A stretch of 33,391 nt of DNA. Origin: Planctomycetota bacterium. GTDB lineage: Bacteria; Planctomycetota; Planctomycetia; Planctomycetales; Planctomycetaceae. The number at the start of each line of letters is the position of its first letter. Position 1 is the first letter of the stretch. Below the pieces are notes generated by a model that was given only the letters and a program-made list of their open reading frames with translations, was not told where the DNA came from and ran no database searches. Both the position numbers and the translations under genes were made by a program. Location: assembly GCA_021781115.1 (NCBI GenBank), contig JAJXXL010000371.1:1-33391 (forward strand), written 5' to 3'. Below are positions 1 through 9,271 of the stretch, one piece after another.

Positions 1-1500
1 AGGCCAGGCGTGGCCCAGGTAAATCATGGCCCCCGCGTGCGCATGGCCCCCGCCATTGGCCCCCGACCTGGCCCGGTCGGCGTCGTTCCACTGGTTGCCC
101 ACCCAGTGGCGATGCTGCGCAATTGTGGGAATATCAGCATAGGTGTACGGCTGAAAATGTTCGCCCGCCTGGCGCTGATACCGTGCCCCTTGAATCACGT
201 GAAACAGGTGTGGAATGACACAGCAGGTCAGAAAAGCATCGCCCCGGTCATTGAAATCGACGCCCCACGGGTTGCTGGTACCGTATGCAAACACTTCAAA
301 TTCCTGTCGCAGCGGATGAAACCGCCAAATGCCCGCATTGAGCGGTGTACGCTGTTCGCGCGGCATACCCGGTTTACCGACCAGCGAATGCGTGAACACG
401 CCATGACAACCATACAGCCAGCCATCGGGCCCCCAGATGAAGGAATTCAGGGTTTCGTGCGTGTCATGATACCCCCAACCGTCGAGCAGCACCTGTGGCG
501 GGCCGTCGGGTTTGTCATCGCCGTTCTGGTCAGGAATAAACAAGAGCTCGGGCGCCGCGCCGACGAACACGCCCCCGAACCCGAGCTCCAGCCCGCTCAC
601 CAGATTCAGCTTATCGGCAAAAACCGTGCGTTTGTCGAAGCGGCCGTCACCATTCGAATCTTCAAAGATCACGATCTGGTCTTTGGCCTGATCTACGGGA
701 ACCTTGTTCGGGTACGAAAACGCCTCGGCGACCCACAGCCGCCCGCGATCGTCAAGCGCCATGGCAATGGGTTGGAGCACATCGGGTTCGCCGGCGAACG
801 CCGTCACGCGAAATCCTTCGGGCACTTGCATGGCCCGCGCCGCGTCGTCGGGAGATAGACCGGCGTGCGTGAACTGATCGGCGACTGCCAACGGGGCCAG
901 TTGCGAAAACGCTGGCCGGGTTTCATAAAACCGGAAGTCGTCAAAATTCACGTGCCCCCAATGCCCGCTGTGCCTGTCGACCAGGCGGATGAAGATTTTC
1001 TTCCCCTGGTGGTCTTTCAGGTCAACCACGACAGGCCGCAGGTTTTCACGCTCGGCCCCCGAAACCCGCAAAAACACCTGCTGCGTATCCTGGCGCACAA
1101 GTTCGACACAGGTCGTGTCATGCGGCCCCCCCCCCACCAGGAATGCGGCGAACGGGTGCGTCACGACGAAAGCGGCCGAGGTCAATTCGCCCTGCGGCGG
1201 ATCCTGGTGTTTTTCGAAACCGCCAATCCAGTAGGCGCCCGCGTGCTCGCTGTGGCTGTCATTGCGGCGGGCAAAAACCGTGTCGCCTTTTATCGGCTGA
1301 CCGGCAAATGCTGAGCCCGACGCCACCCAGTCGCGCAGATCGCCAGTTTCAAAATCGAGGTTCAGCGACCGCCCGTCGGCCGCCTTGGGCAAAACGCCCT
1401 GCGGCGCGGCGGAAACCGGCGCAGCCGGAGGCACGTCAGCGGCATTGGCAACGCCGGCAAAACACTGCACGGCGACAACAAGGCAATACGTCACACGCAT
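1..1500 (-). CDS. PVC-type secreted beta-propeller 'membrane-bound dehydrogenase' protein, 3' part missing
   Basis: Reading the minus strand from an ATG at 1500 gives 500 uninterrupted codons to the left edge, so the C-terminus lies outside the window. Residues 1-20 form a hydrophobic signal peptide. Residues about 35-175 form a jelly-roll-like region opening with DFETGDLRDW and closing with VNFDDFRFYE. From about residue 200 (PEGFRVTAFAGEPDVLQP, then ALDDRGRLWVAEAFSYP) the sequence matches the Piru_Ver_Nterm/PVC propeller family, distantly related to sugar and sorbosone dehydrogenases. It contains Asp/Asn/Gly-rich loops (DSNGDGRFD, DQNGDDKPDG) that look calcium-binding. Full-length members usually continue into HEAT repeats and a cytochrome c domain; whether this one does cannot be seen. 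The gene lies 52 nt downstream of the DUF58 gene on the same strand. Substrate is unknown and the dehydrogenase name is by homology only. A run of ten G residues (coding sense) sits in the N-terminal domain. Confidence 0.9.
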   Translation of the reverse strand, partial: MRVTYCLVVAVQCFAGVANAADVPPAAPVSAAPQGVLPKAADGRSLNLDFETGDLRDWVASGSAFAGQPIKGDTVFARRNDSHSEHAGAYWIGGFEKHQDPPQGELTSAAFVVTHPFAAFLVGGGPHDTTCVELVRQDTQQVFLRVSGAERENLRPVVVDLKDHQGKKIFIRLVDRHSGHWGHVNFDDFRFYETRPAFSQLAPLAVADQFTHAGLSPDDAARAMQVPEGFRVTAFAGEPDVLQPIAMALDDRGRLWVAEAFSYPNKVPVDQAKDQIVIFEDSNGDGRFDKRTVFADKLNLVSGLELGFGGVFVGAAPELLFIPDQNGDDKPDGPPQVLLDGWGYHDTHETLNSFIWGPDGWLYGCHGVFTHSLVGKPGMPREQRTPLNAGIWRFHPLRQEFEVFAYGTSNPWGVDFNDRGDAFLTCCVIPHLFHVIQGARYQRQAGEHFQPYTYADIPTIAQHRHWVGNQWNDADRARSGANGGGHAHAGAMIYLGHAWP

Positions 1501-2417
1501 GGTCGAATTACTCGCACAACAGGAATTCAAGGTGGCACGGGACGCGTGAGTTTCATGTTCGATGCAACCGGCTGGCCCGATCGGCGAGAAACGTGCGCAA
1601 TGCGACGTCGAGCGGCGCGTCGGTGCGCAACAGGGCGTAATCAATATGCAAATCGCGGCAGCCTCGGCGCACCTCCTGCAGAAACCGTTCAAATTCGCGG
1701 CAATATGCGGCCCGCAACGAGCGCGGTTCGGTTAATTGCTCTGGCAACCTCTCAAGTCCCTTGAACAACGTCAGATCCTGGAAGGGGAAATCCTGCTCAG
1801 CGGGGTCGATGACCTGAAACACGAGCACATCGTGTCGGCGGTGCCGCAGGTGCTTGAGGCCCAAAAACATGTCGGGCAGATTGTCGAACAGATCGCTGAT
1901 GACAACGACGAGGCCGCGCTTGCGGATCCGTTCGGCCAAGTCGTGAAAAATCGGCCCCATGGCGGTTTCACCGAGAGGCAATGAGTTTTCGAGCGTGTGG
2001 CAGATCTGCTTCAGGTGCGAGGGGTGGCTGCTGGCCCGCACAAAAGTGCGCACGGCGGAATCAAACATTGCCAAGCCGACCGCGTCCTGCTGTTGCAGTA
2101 CAAGGTACGCCAGCGCCGCCGCGACATACTGAGCGTATGTCAGCTTCGACACTGGCGCTCGATCAGACTTGTACAGCATCGATTCGCTCGAATCGAACAG
2201 CAGGTGGCACGCGAAGTTCGTTTCTTCTTCGTACTGCTTCAGGTAATAGCGATCGCTTTTGCCGAACACTTTCCAATCGACGTACCGCAGGTCGTCACCA
2301 GGCGCGTATTCGCGGTGCTCAGCGAATTCGACCGAAAACCCGTGGTACGGGCTTTTGTGCAAGCCCGCCACATAGCCTTCCACAATCAACCGGGCCTTCA
2401 GGTCGAGCCCTTGCAGA

Positions 2418-3509
<1,092 letters not shown>

Positions 3510-3907
3510 TCTGATCAATCTCCTGGCATGAGGCTGCCCGCGGGGCGCTGATCGCCGCATCTGGCAGCGTCACCGCATCTTGACCGGTCGCAACATGAGT
3601 TGTCAAATCACTTTTGATCCGAAGGAACCCGCACGAACCGGCAGTCAGGTATCGCGCATCTGGGTTATTCCTATTGTAACGAAGCTGCCGGGCCGATGAA
3701 TAATACTGAGTTTGTCAACGGCGCGGCCCTTGTCTGACGTGCAGTCTCAGGAAGAACCGTGGGGCAATGCCGTGCAACCATGCCAGGGAATCGGCATGCT
3801 GCCCAACCGTGCCGGCCGGCCCCGCATGCCGCCTGCGCAGGATGTACACCGCAGGGGGCGCTTCCCGATTGCGACCCAGACCGAACGCTTTTCCAGGAGA
3901 GACCGTT
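3510..3907. other. Divergent intergenic region between moxR and the tyrosine-rich protein gene
   Basis: These 398 nt separate two genes that diverge, so they should hold both promoters. An AT-richer stretch near 3660-3715 contains TTGTAA and TGAATAATACT elements on the plus strand, but spacing and match are too weak to call a promoter. GC-rich self-complementary sequence occurs near 3805-3830. No gene could be supported here: reading frames in the region lack homology-like composition or are antisense. Confidence 0.5.
3520..3524 (-). promoter_or_regulatory. Ribosome binding site that fixes the moxR start
   Basis: The minus strand reads AGGAG here, 10 nt before the GTG at 3509. This supports the shorter MoxR start over the ATG at 3560, which has no purine-rich stretch in front. 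Confidence 0.6.
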
Positions 3908-4207
3908 ATGTTTAGCAAACCCGTCCGTTCCGGATTGGTCTTTTTGATTCTGCTGGCGTCGGTCGTTGGCCGATCGGCCGACGTGCACGCTGCGGGCCGC
4001 GGGCAACCCTACGACTGGGGCCGTTTCTACTATTACCCTTACGTCTATTACCCGCACAATTTCCAGGGCAACGAGCAATACGACAATTTGTACTACCGCT
4101 ACCCCCCAAGCCGGCAAATTCCGGTGTACAACACCAACTGGTACAATTTTTACCCGGAAGAGAAGCCTTATTATTCGGGGCACCATTTCTACCTCGACGT
4201 GTTCTGA
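3908..4207 (+). CDS. Small tyrosine-rich secreted protein (planctomycete family of unknown function)
   Basis: A 99-residue protein whose start is fixed by AGGAGA seven nt before the ATG at 3908. An in-frame upstream ATG at 3767 would give an unlikely N-terminus and is rejected. Residues 1-28 form a signal peptide with basic start, hydrophobic LVFLILLASVV and a likely cut near VHA|A. The mature part of about 71 residues holds 17 tyrosines, clustered as GRFYYYPYVYYPHNF, LYYRYPPSRQIPVYN and PEEKPYYSGHHFYLDVF, and has no cysteine. I recognise the pattern as a short exported protein recurring in planctomycete genomes, sometimes given misleading labels such as calmodulin-binding protein; no function is established. 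Aromatic clusters of this type suggest an envelope or matrix role, which is inference only. It is monocistronic: the next gene on this strand lies 590 nt downstream. Confidence 0.85.
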   Translation: MFSKPVRSGLVFLILLASVVGRSADVHAAGRGQPYDWGRFYYYPYVYYPHNFQGNEQYDNLYYRYPPSRQIPVYNTNWYNFYPEEKPYYSGHHFYLDVF

Positions 4208-4797
4208 CAAGCACCTGCTGATTCCTCCGGTGGCACGATGCTTTGCCAAACGTCGAGGGAAAATCGGCGAATCCTGATTCAGAATTGCAATGCCTGACGC
4301 CGCCGGCGCGCACGAACGCGCGGGCTCGCCGGCGGCGGCGAAGCATTAATTGCAACTGATTACTCACCAACAGGTTGCACTGAGGATTTGCGCTGTCCAA
4401 CTCCGCGAATCACAATACGGTATCCACTTCCTTTCACTGGCCGAATTCCCGGCAACAGTCGCTGAAAGCCGCCTGTACCAGGAATTGCCAGGCCGCAGGT
4501 CCATCGCAACCCCATGGGCCTGCAAGCTGATTGACGGAGTTCGCCGCCTGCGCCTTAGCGAAATCAGGTTGTGATCGCCTTTGCAAGAATCTTGACCGTC
4601 GTACCAGCGGGTAGTGAAGCGACGAGTGTTGATACCCACATTGGGGTGCAAAAAAGGGCAGTGGCTGGCGCCTGGGTCGCTGGAAAATCGGAGGAATTGG
4701 GGTTGAAAAATGGTGGCAGAGCCGTTTCAATGGGCATTGAATTTGACGGGTAGAGGTTGTGCCTTGCGGTGCAGCTTCTGGTTTCGGAGAGGCGCCG
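4208..4797. other. 590-nt intergenic region upstream of sufE
   Basis: Apart from the stem-loop at 4285-4355, I see no supportable gene. Short frames on both strands (for example near 4364-4730) have no ribosome site and unnatural composition. A more AT-rich, purine-rich part at about 4660-4755 lies close to the sufE start and probably carries its promoter, but no clear -35/-10 pair was found. Confidence 0.5.
4285..4355. terminator. Long stable stem-loop, possible terminator of the tyrosine-rich protein gene
   Basis: Arms 4298-4308 and 4327-4337 are perfectly complementary over 11 bp, all G/C. An outer stem pairs 4285-4293 with GCATT and GCAA between 4343 and 4355, leaving a four-base bulge. 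The loop itself contains CGCG pairs. The structure starts about 78 nt past the stop at 4207. It lacks the U-run of a classical intrinsic terminator, so it could instead be an RNA-stabilising or processing element. Confidence 0.4.
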
Positions 4798-5214
4798 GTG
4801 AAGTTAACTGATTATCTGGCGGAATTCGAAGGAGCCGAACCCGAAGACGCCTTGGAGATGTTGCTGGAGTTTTCCGACAAACTGCCGCAGGCTTCGGCCG
4901 GCCGCGCCTCCTTGGGTGTGTCTGCCGGTTGCCGGGTCCAGGAATGCCAAACCCCCGTTATCCTTTGGGTAGACGTTCAGGATGGGGTTGTCCGGCTGGA
5001 GGCCGAGGTTCCTGAACAATCTCCCACGGTTCGCGGTTTTGTGGCGCTGCTGGTCAACGGCTTGACCGGAGTTTCCCCACAGGATGTGGCGTGCCTTCCC
5101 GATAACTTATTGCCACAACTGGGGTTGCAGAAAACTTTGGGGATGACGCGCGAGCGCGGTTTCGCGGGGATCTTGGCACAAATCAAGCGCCGGGTTGCTC
5201 AGCACGCCGGGTGA
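4798..5214 (+). CDS. sufE: SufE-family cysteine desulfuration (sulfur acceptor) protein
   Basis: A 138-residue protein typical in length for SufE. The region RVQECQTPVILWVDV (residues 46-60) aligns with the SufE sulfur-acceptor loop and places the acceptor cysteine at C50; a second cysteine, C45, precedes it. The following acidic strand and PTVRGFVALLVNGLTG helix are also characteristic. SufE takes persulfide sulfur from a SufS/IscS cysteine desulfurase and passes it to Fe-S assembly scaffolds in the cytoplasm. The start is GTG at 4798, supported by GGAGAGG five nt upstream; a GTG at 4759 would add 13 residues without homology. No sufS, sufB, sufC or sufD lies in the window, so its partner is encoded elsewhere. 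The acceptor site reads EC rather than the GC of the E. coli protein. Confidence 0.88.
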   Translation: MKLTDYLAEFEGAEPEDALEMLLEFSDKLPQASAGRASLGVSAGCRVQECQTPVILWVDVQDGVVRLEAEVPEQSPTVRGFVALLVNGLTGVSPQDVACLPDNLLPQLGLQKTLGMTRERGFAGILAQIKRRVAQHAG

Positions 5215-5372
5215 GGTTTGCCAAAATGATGCAATTGTCAGCGCCCGCCGCTGCATCATTCAAAATGCTGTTTTTTTGAAAATTGTTACTCCAGCTTCAG
5301 GCCGAAAGTCGTTACTCTCAAGCTTGATTCACCCACTGGAATGGCCCACGGACTACATTGGAGACGCACCGG

Positions 5373-5936
5373 ATGATCGAAACGGAACGCGAAACGCCCC
5401 GTCTGCTGCCTTCGGCGGAATTGCCCCGATACACGTTTGTGCCCGGTAGCGGAACACCTCACCCGGTTCGGGATCCGCGCGGGCACAGTCACAACAAAAA
5501 GTTTCCGCCTCCCATGGCGCTCGACCCCGAATCGTGGGCCGAAAACCGCAGCTACCTGTGGGCGATCGATCTGTTCAACTTGGGCTACTACTGGGAAGCT
5601 CACGAAGAATGGGAGCGCCTCTGGCGGGCCACGGGGGCCGACACGACCGTGGGTCGGTATCTCAAAGGCCTCATCAAGCTGGCTGCTGCCGGCATGAAGG
5701 TTCGCGAAAACAGCCTGCACGGGGTGCGGCGGCATGCGGCGTCGGCCGGCGAGGTGTTCGCTGATGCGGCGGCCGAAGCCAGCACCGATGTTTATTGCGG
5801 GCTTGAATTTGTCAAATTGCAGTATGCGGCCGACCGCGCCGCCCAACTCGTTTACAAAGCCACTTACCCGGTCGGCAAGCCAGTGCGGGTTTTTCCGTTT
5901 CTGGTGCAACCAAACCCGTTGCCGCTGTCCTATTGA
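5373..5936 (+). CDS. DUF309 domain protein
   Basis: The 187-residue product carries the DUF309 helical core: [18 protein letters not shown] (about residues 69-86) with the diagnostic EAHE-W motif, followed by [17 protein letters not shown] and [13 protein letters not shown]. The first 55 residues are polar, proline-rich and specific to this protein. The start is the ATG at 5373, with GGAG nine nt upstream; a TTG 15 nt earlier would swallow that site. DUF309 proteins are small cytoplasmic all-helical proteins, and the conserved His and Glu hint at metal binding or hydrolysis, but no activity is established. The gene lies 158 nt after sufE and 97 nt before the glycosyltransferase on the same strand. 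Confidence 0.87.
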   Translation: MIETERETPRLLPSAELPRYTFVPGSGTPHPVRDPRGHSHNKKFPPPMALDPESWAENRSYLWAIDLFNLGYYWEAHEEWERLWRATGADTTVGRYLKGLIKLAAAGMKVRENSLHGVRRHAASAGEVFADAAAEASTDVYCGLEFVKLQYAADRAAQLVYKATYPVGKPVRVFPFLVQPNPLPLSY

Positions 5937-6033
5937 CCCCTGCGCGCTGGCTGTACGACCTGCCCGCACTATATTTGCCCCTATTCAATTGAACGGCCTC
6001 GCTGCGAGAATGCGGCCCAGCCGGAGTTCGCCA

Positions 6034-6873
6034 ATGCATGAGGCGTTACCTTGCGAGCCCGGTGGCAACACGCCGCGCTTCACGGCGGCGTGGTACGACT
6101 CGTACCGCAGCAGCTTGGGCGAAGGGGTTTGCCGCCAGCTTGGAATTTACGCGATTCCCGATGATTTCCTGCTGACGGTGGTGGTTCCGGTTTACAACGA
6201 AATCGACACTCTGGAAGCCCTGCTCGAAAATGTGCGGACCGTGCCGATTCGCAAACAGATCGTCCTGGTCGACGACGGCAGCACCGACGGTACACGCGAT
6301 TTGCTGAAAAGGATCGAGGCGACACCACCCGACCCGTTCAATACGCTCGTCGTCGTGCTGCACGAGCAAAACCAGGGGAAGGGCGCGGCATTGCGAACCG
6401 GGTTTCAGCACGCCGCCGGGCACGCGGTTATCGTGCAAGACGCCGACCTCGAATATGACCCTTCAGAATACCCCCGGCTGTTGCAACCGATTGTCGAAGG
6501 CAAGGCCGACGTGGTCTTCGGTTCGCGGTTTCTGGGCGATTACTCGCACCGCGTGCTGTACTACTGGCACTACTTGGGCAACCGGTTTCTGACAACGCTG
6601 TCGAACTGCTTCACCAACCTCAACCTGACCGACATGGAAACCTGCTATAAGGTGTTTACACGCGAGGTGCTGCAGGAAATCGCCCCGCGGCTTAAGCAAA
6701 ACCGCTTTGGCTTCGAGCCGGAAATCACCGCCCGTGTCGCCCGCCGCCGATACCGGATTTACGAGCTGTCCATCAGCTACTCAGGCCGAACCTACGACCA
6801 GGGAAAGAAAATCGGTTGGCGCGACGGCCTGCAGGCCCTGTGGTGCATCGTGCGTTATGGTTTGAGCGATTGA
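6034..6873 (+). CDS. Family 2 glycosyltransferase, polyprenyl-phosphate sugar synthase type
   Basis: The 279-residue product is a GT-A fold family 2 glycosyltransferase. Residues 46-57 ([12 protein letters not shown]) start the nucleotide-binding fold, VDDGSTDGT is at 79-87, and the metal-binding motif lies in VQDADLEYD (D136, D138). Later blocks [11 protein letters not shown] and [10 protein letters not shown] match the dolichol/undecaprenyl-phosphate mannosyl or glucosyl transferase branch (DPM1-like). There is no C-terminal membrane domain, so it is probably peripheral at the cytoplasmic membrane. The likely reaction is transfer of a sugar from NDP or GDP to a polyprenyl phosphate carrier; the exact sugar is unknown. 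The start at 6034 has GGAG seven nt upstream; the open frame continues upstream to 5734 but overlaps the DUF309 gene and shows no homology. Confidence 0.92.
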   Translation: MHEALPCEPGGNTPRFTAAWYDSYRSSLGEGVCRQLGIYAIPDDFLLTVVVPVYNEIDTLEALLENVRTVPIRKQIVLVDDGSTDGTRDLLKRIEATPPDPFNTLVVVLHEQNQGKGAALRTGFQHAAGHAVIVQDADLEYDPSEYPRLLQPIVEGKADVVFGSRFLGDYSHRVLYYWHYLGNRFLTTLSNCFTNLNLTDMETCYKVFTREVLQEIAPRLKQNRFGFEPEITARVARRRYRIYELSISYSGRTYDQGKKIGWRDGLQALWCIVRYGLSD

Positions 6874-6898
6874 CGGCGCCCGCCTGGTGGTTGGCAAC

Positions 6899-6927
6899 TG
6901 TTCAATACGCTCGGCGCGGCGTAGAAT
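6899..6927 (+). promoter_or_regulatory. Candidate promoter for tRNA-Leu
   Basis: TAGAAT at 6922-6927 matches five of six -10 consensus bases. TGTTCA at 6899-6904 is a weak -35 at 17 nt spacing. Transcription would begin near 6934, about 20 nt before the tRNA 5' end, a usual leader length. Confidence 0.4.
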
Positions 6928-6954
6928 CAATCGGGCATAAATGCCCCTCCAACC

Positions 6955-7035
6955 GGCCGCTTGGTGAAATGGCAGACACGCAAGATTTAGGATCTTGTGC
7001 CGCAAGGCGTCGGGGTTCAAGTCCCCGAGCGGCCA
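6955..7035 (+). tRNA. tRNA-Leu (anticodon UAG)
   Basis: An 81-nt cloverleaf can be drawn by eye. Acceptor arms GGCCGCT (6955-6961) and AGCGGCC (7028-7034) pair fully. The anticodon stem is CAAGA/TCTTG with loop TTTAGGA, giving anticodon TAG, which reads CUA and other CUN leucine codons. The T arm is CGGGG-TTCAAGT-CCCCG (7011-7027). A long variable arm between the anticodon and T stems marks it as a class II tRNA, and the discriminator base is A (7035), as expected for leucine. The 3' CCA is not encoded, so it must be added enzymatically. Confidence 0.96.
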
Positions 7036-7253
7036 ATTACGCCCATGTTCCCCTGTCGGCTGGGTTATTCGCGTCCTTGGCCCGATCGGCCGGCTTACTG
7101 CGCCGCAGGCCGGCGCGGTAAATCGCTCGATTGGGGAATGACAGGCGCCGATGTTCCCGCACGAAACAATTGTACGCCGCCGATCGCTTACGGGGGGCGA
7201 CACCCAGTTGAATCGCATTGTGTTGCCGCCGTGTTCAAAAAAGAATTCTGCCC

Positions 7254-7658
7254 ATGTTTCGAGTGACACAACAAATCGATTTTTGCTACGGGCATCGCCT
7301 GCTGAACTACGATGGCAAGTGCCGATTTCTGCACGGCCATAATGGGCGGGCGGTCATTTCGCTTGAGGGCGGGCAGCTCGACGAACGGGGCATGCTCGTG
7401 GATTTCACCGACATTAAAAAGTCGTTGCGAACGTGGATCAACGACGAACTCGACCACCGCATGATCATGCACGCCGACGACCCGCTGCTGCCCCTGCTGG
7501 TCGCGCATGGCCAGCCGGTGTTTACCATTCCCGTCAACCCGACCGCTGAAAACATCGCCCGGTTGATCTTCGACCGCGCACAACGCGGTGGCTTTCCGGT
7601 CATCGAAGTCGTTTTGTGGGAAACGGCCAATTCCTGCGCGGCGTGGCGCGGCGCTTGA
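7254..7658 (+). CDS. 6-pyruvoyl-tetrahydropterin synthase / QueD family enzyme
   Basis: A 134-residue T-fold protein. The zinc ligands fit H14 (CYGHRL) and the pair H27/H29 in HGHNG. C23 is at the catalytic position of the CxxxHGH motif, characteristic of QueD-type 6-carboxytetrahydropterin synthases, and LDHRMIM and VLWETANSCA supply the later catalytic Asp/His and Glu. The family acts on 7,8-dihydroneopterin triphosphate in the cytoplasm. The start is the ATG at 7254; an upstream in-frame codon at 7218 gives a basic tail without homology, and the ribosome site is weak. Only 12 nt separate it from fhcB, so the two are probably cotranscribed. That context argues for a link to tetrahydromethanopterin-type cofactor or C1 metabolism rather than queuosine, but this is inference. 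Confidence 0.9.
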   Translation: MFRVTQQIDFCYGHRLLNYDGKCRFLHGHNGRAVISLEGGQLDERGMLVDFTDIKKSLRTWINDELDHRMIMHADDPLLPLLVAHGQPVFTIPVNPTAENIARLIFDRAQRGGFPVIEVVLWETANSCAAWRGA

Positions 7659-7670
7659 ATCGCCGCGGGG

Positions 7671-9023
7671 GTGTCATTCGGCGATGGCCCGTCGCCGGTT
7701 GTGAACGAGGTAACGAGTTTGGCTGAGCATGTCGACAATGTGGCGTGCACCGTTTGCGGGTGCGTGTGCGACGACCTGCGGCTGACGATCGAGGCGGGAA
7801 AAATCACCCGTGCCGAACGGGCCTGCGGGTTGGCCGAACCATGGTTCCTCGAACAGGGTAGCCAGCAACCGCCCGTCGCTGAAATCGAGGGTCAACCTGC
7901 CGAACTCGCTGTCGCGCTCGACCGCGCCGCCGAAATCCTGCACTCCGCACGGTCTCCGTTGATTTACGGGCTGTCGCGCAGCAGTACGCCCGGTCAGCGG
8001 GCGGCGATTGCACTGGCCGATCGGCTGGGCGCCACGATCGACACCACGGCGTCGCTGTGCCACGCGCATTCGGTCATGGCCGTACAAAATGTCGGCGAAC
8101 AGACCTGCTCGCTGGGCGAAGTGAAGAATCGAGCCGACCTCGTGATTTATTGGGGGTCGAACCCGGCGGTCAGCCACCCCCGGCACACCGAGCGGTACTC
8201 GGCCGATCCTGTGGGCGAGTTTTTGCCCGGCGGGCGGCGTGATCGCACACTGGTCGTTGCCAATCTGGCGCCGAATGAAACCAGCGCCGTCGCAGATTTT
8301 TTTCTGCCAATTGAACCCGGGCGTGACTTTGAGGCGCTGTGGACCTTGCGAAGCCTGGTGCGGGGCATCGGTCCGGCGCGGGGTTCGGTGATCGGCGCAC
8401 CGCTGGAGAAACTCGAAAGCCTTGCCGGAATGATGAAATCCTGTCGGTTCGGCATCGTGTTTTTCGGACTGGGCTTGAGCCTGACCGATGGCGGACGCCA
8501 AAACGTCGAGGCGCTGTTGCGTCTGGTGCGCGACCTGAACCAGTACACGCGATTTTACGCCCGCCGGATGCGTGTGCAGGGCGATGTCACCGGGGCCGAC
8601 CTGGTTCTGGCCTGGCAAACCGGGTACCCCTTCAGCGTGAACCTGGCACGGGGCTACCCGCGTTACAACCCCGGCGAGTTTTCGGCACAGTCGCTGCTCG
8701 AGCGACATGAGGTCGACGCCTGCGTGCTGGTCGGCAGTGAAGGCGTCGACCGCTTTTCACCCGCCGCACGACATTGGCTCGAACAAATCCCTACGATTGC
8801 GCTCGATCACCCAACGGTCCCTTCGCGCGTTCCACCAACAGTGCGATTCACAACGGCGGTGTATGGCATTCATCGCGCTGGCACGGCCTATCGGATGGAT
8901 GAAGTTCCGATCCCGCTGCGAGGCTTTCTTGCCAGTTCGTACCCCGATGATGAGGAAGTGCTTGACGGCTTGGGCCGCCGGGTGGCAATCGCCGCTGCGG
9001 GGCACGGCAGTTCAGGGTCGTGA
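7671..9023 (+). CDS. fhcB: Formyltransferase/hydrolase complex subunit B (FwdB/FmdB homologue)
   Basis: The 450-residue protein is homologous along its length to archaeal formylmethanofuran dehydrogenase subunit B. N-terminal cysteines C26, C29, C33 and C52 (CTVCGCVCDD, RACGLAE) match the [4Fe-4S] site. ASLCHAHSVMAVQNVG places C130 where FwdB has its tungsten/molybdenum ligand, and GEVKNRADLVIYWGSNP and HPRHTERYS follow. In bacteria the Fhc complex works in the tetrahydromethanopterin C1 pathway, releasing formate from formyl-H4MPT via a methanofuran-type carrier; FhcB is the presumed non-redox relic subunit. No fhcA, fhcC or fhcD is present here. The start is uncertain: GTG at 7671 is used, but GTG at 7701 or TTG at 7716 (GAGG upstream) would also precede the first cysteine motif. 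Confidence 0.9.
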   Translation: MSFGDGPSPVVNEVTSLAEHVDNVACTVCGCVCDDLRLTIEAGKITRAERACGLAEPWFLEQGSQQPPVAEIEGQPAELAVALDRAAEILHSARSPLIYGLSRSSTPGQRAAIALADRLGATIDTTASLCHAHSVMAVQNVGEQTCSLGEVKNRADLVIYWGSNPAVSHPRHTERYSADPVGEFLPGGRRDRTLVVANLAPNETSAVADFFLPIEPGRDFEALWTLRSLVRGIGPARGSVIGAPLEKLESLAGMMKSCRFGIVFFGLGLSLTDGGRQNVEALLRLVRDLNQYTRFYARRMRVQGDVTGADLVLAWQTGYPFSVNLARGYPRYNPGEFSAQSLLERHEVDACVLVGSEGVDRFSPAARHWLEQIPTIALDHPTVPSRVPPTVRFTTAVYGIHRAGTAYRMDEVPIPLRGFLASSYPDDEEVLDGLGRRVAIAAAGHGSSGS

Positions 9024-9271
9024 GCTATGGGAAAAAGGCGGAATTGGCGGAAAAAAAGCTTGCCGCGCGGTAAACCGGGTTGTTAGTATCAAGATTTCTG
9101 GTTGTACTCTCTACAACAAATCGACGAAGTTGCACGCCTTTTTTAGCTCGCGGGCTTGTGCCGGTTGCGCTTTGGTTTTGCTTTTTGCCCCCCTCAGAAT
9201 ATCGGGTGCGGGGCGGGTTGCGCGCCGGCCTGAACCGCATCAAATCTGCCTGCCACGGGGGGGATTGATTC
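9024..9271 (+). other. Spacer upstream of the first giant surface protein, with a candidate promoter
   Basis: This 248-nt spacer is less GC-rich than its surroundings. TTGTTA (9080-9085) and TGTACT (9103-9108), 17 nt apart, each match four of six consensus bases and could be a promoter for the gene at 9272. T-rich runs at 9139-9190 lie downstream of fhcB, but no convincing terminator stem was found. No gene is supported. Confidence 0.3.

Noticed and set aside
10-858. 282-residue plus-strand open frame (and further plus-strand frames up to 1640)
   Set aside because: Antisense to the PVC-type gene, whose minus-strand translation shows clear family motifs; the plus-strand product has shadow-like composition and no homology.
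7075-7120. GC-rich GGCCGGC/GCCGGC inverted repeat after tRNA-Leu as a terminator
   Set aside because: Arms can pair, but there is no U-run and several alternative foldings exist; not specific enough to annotate.
7674-8708. 344-residue minus-strand open frame
   Set aside because: Lies antisense inside fhcB; Arg/Gln/His-rich, no ribosome site. It is a product of high GC third positions.
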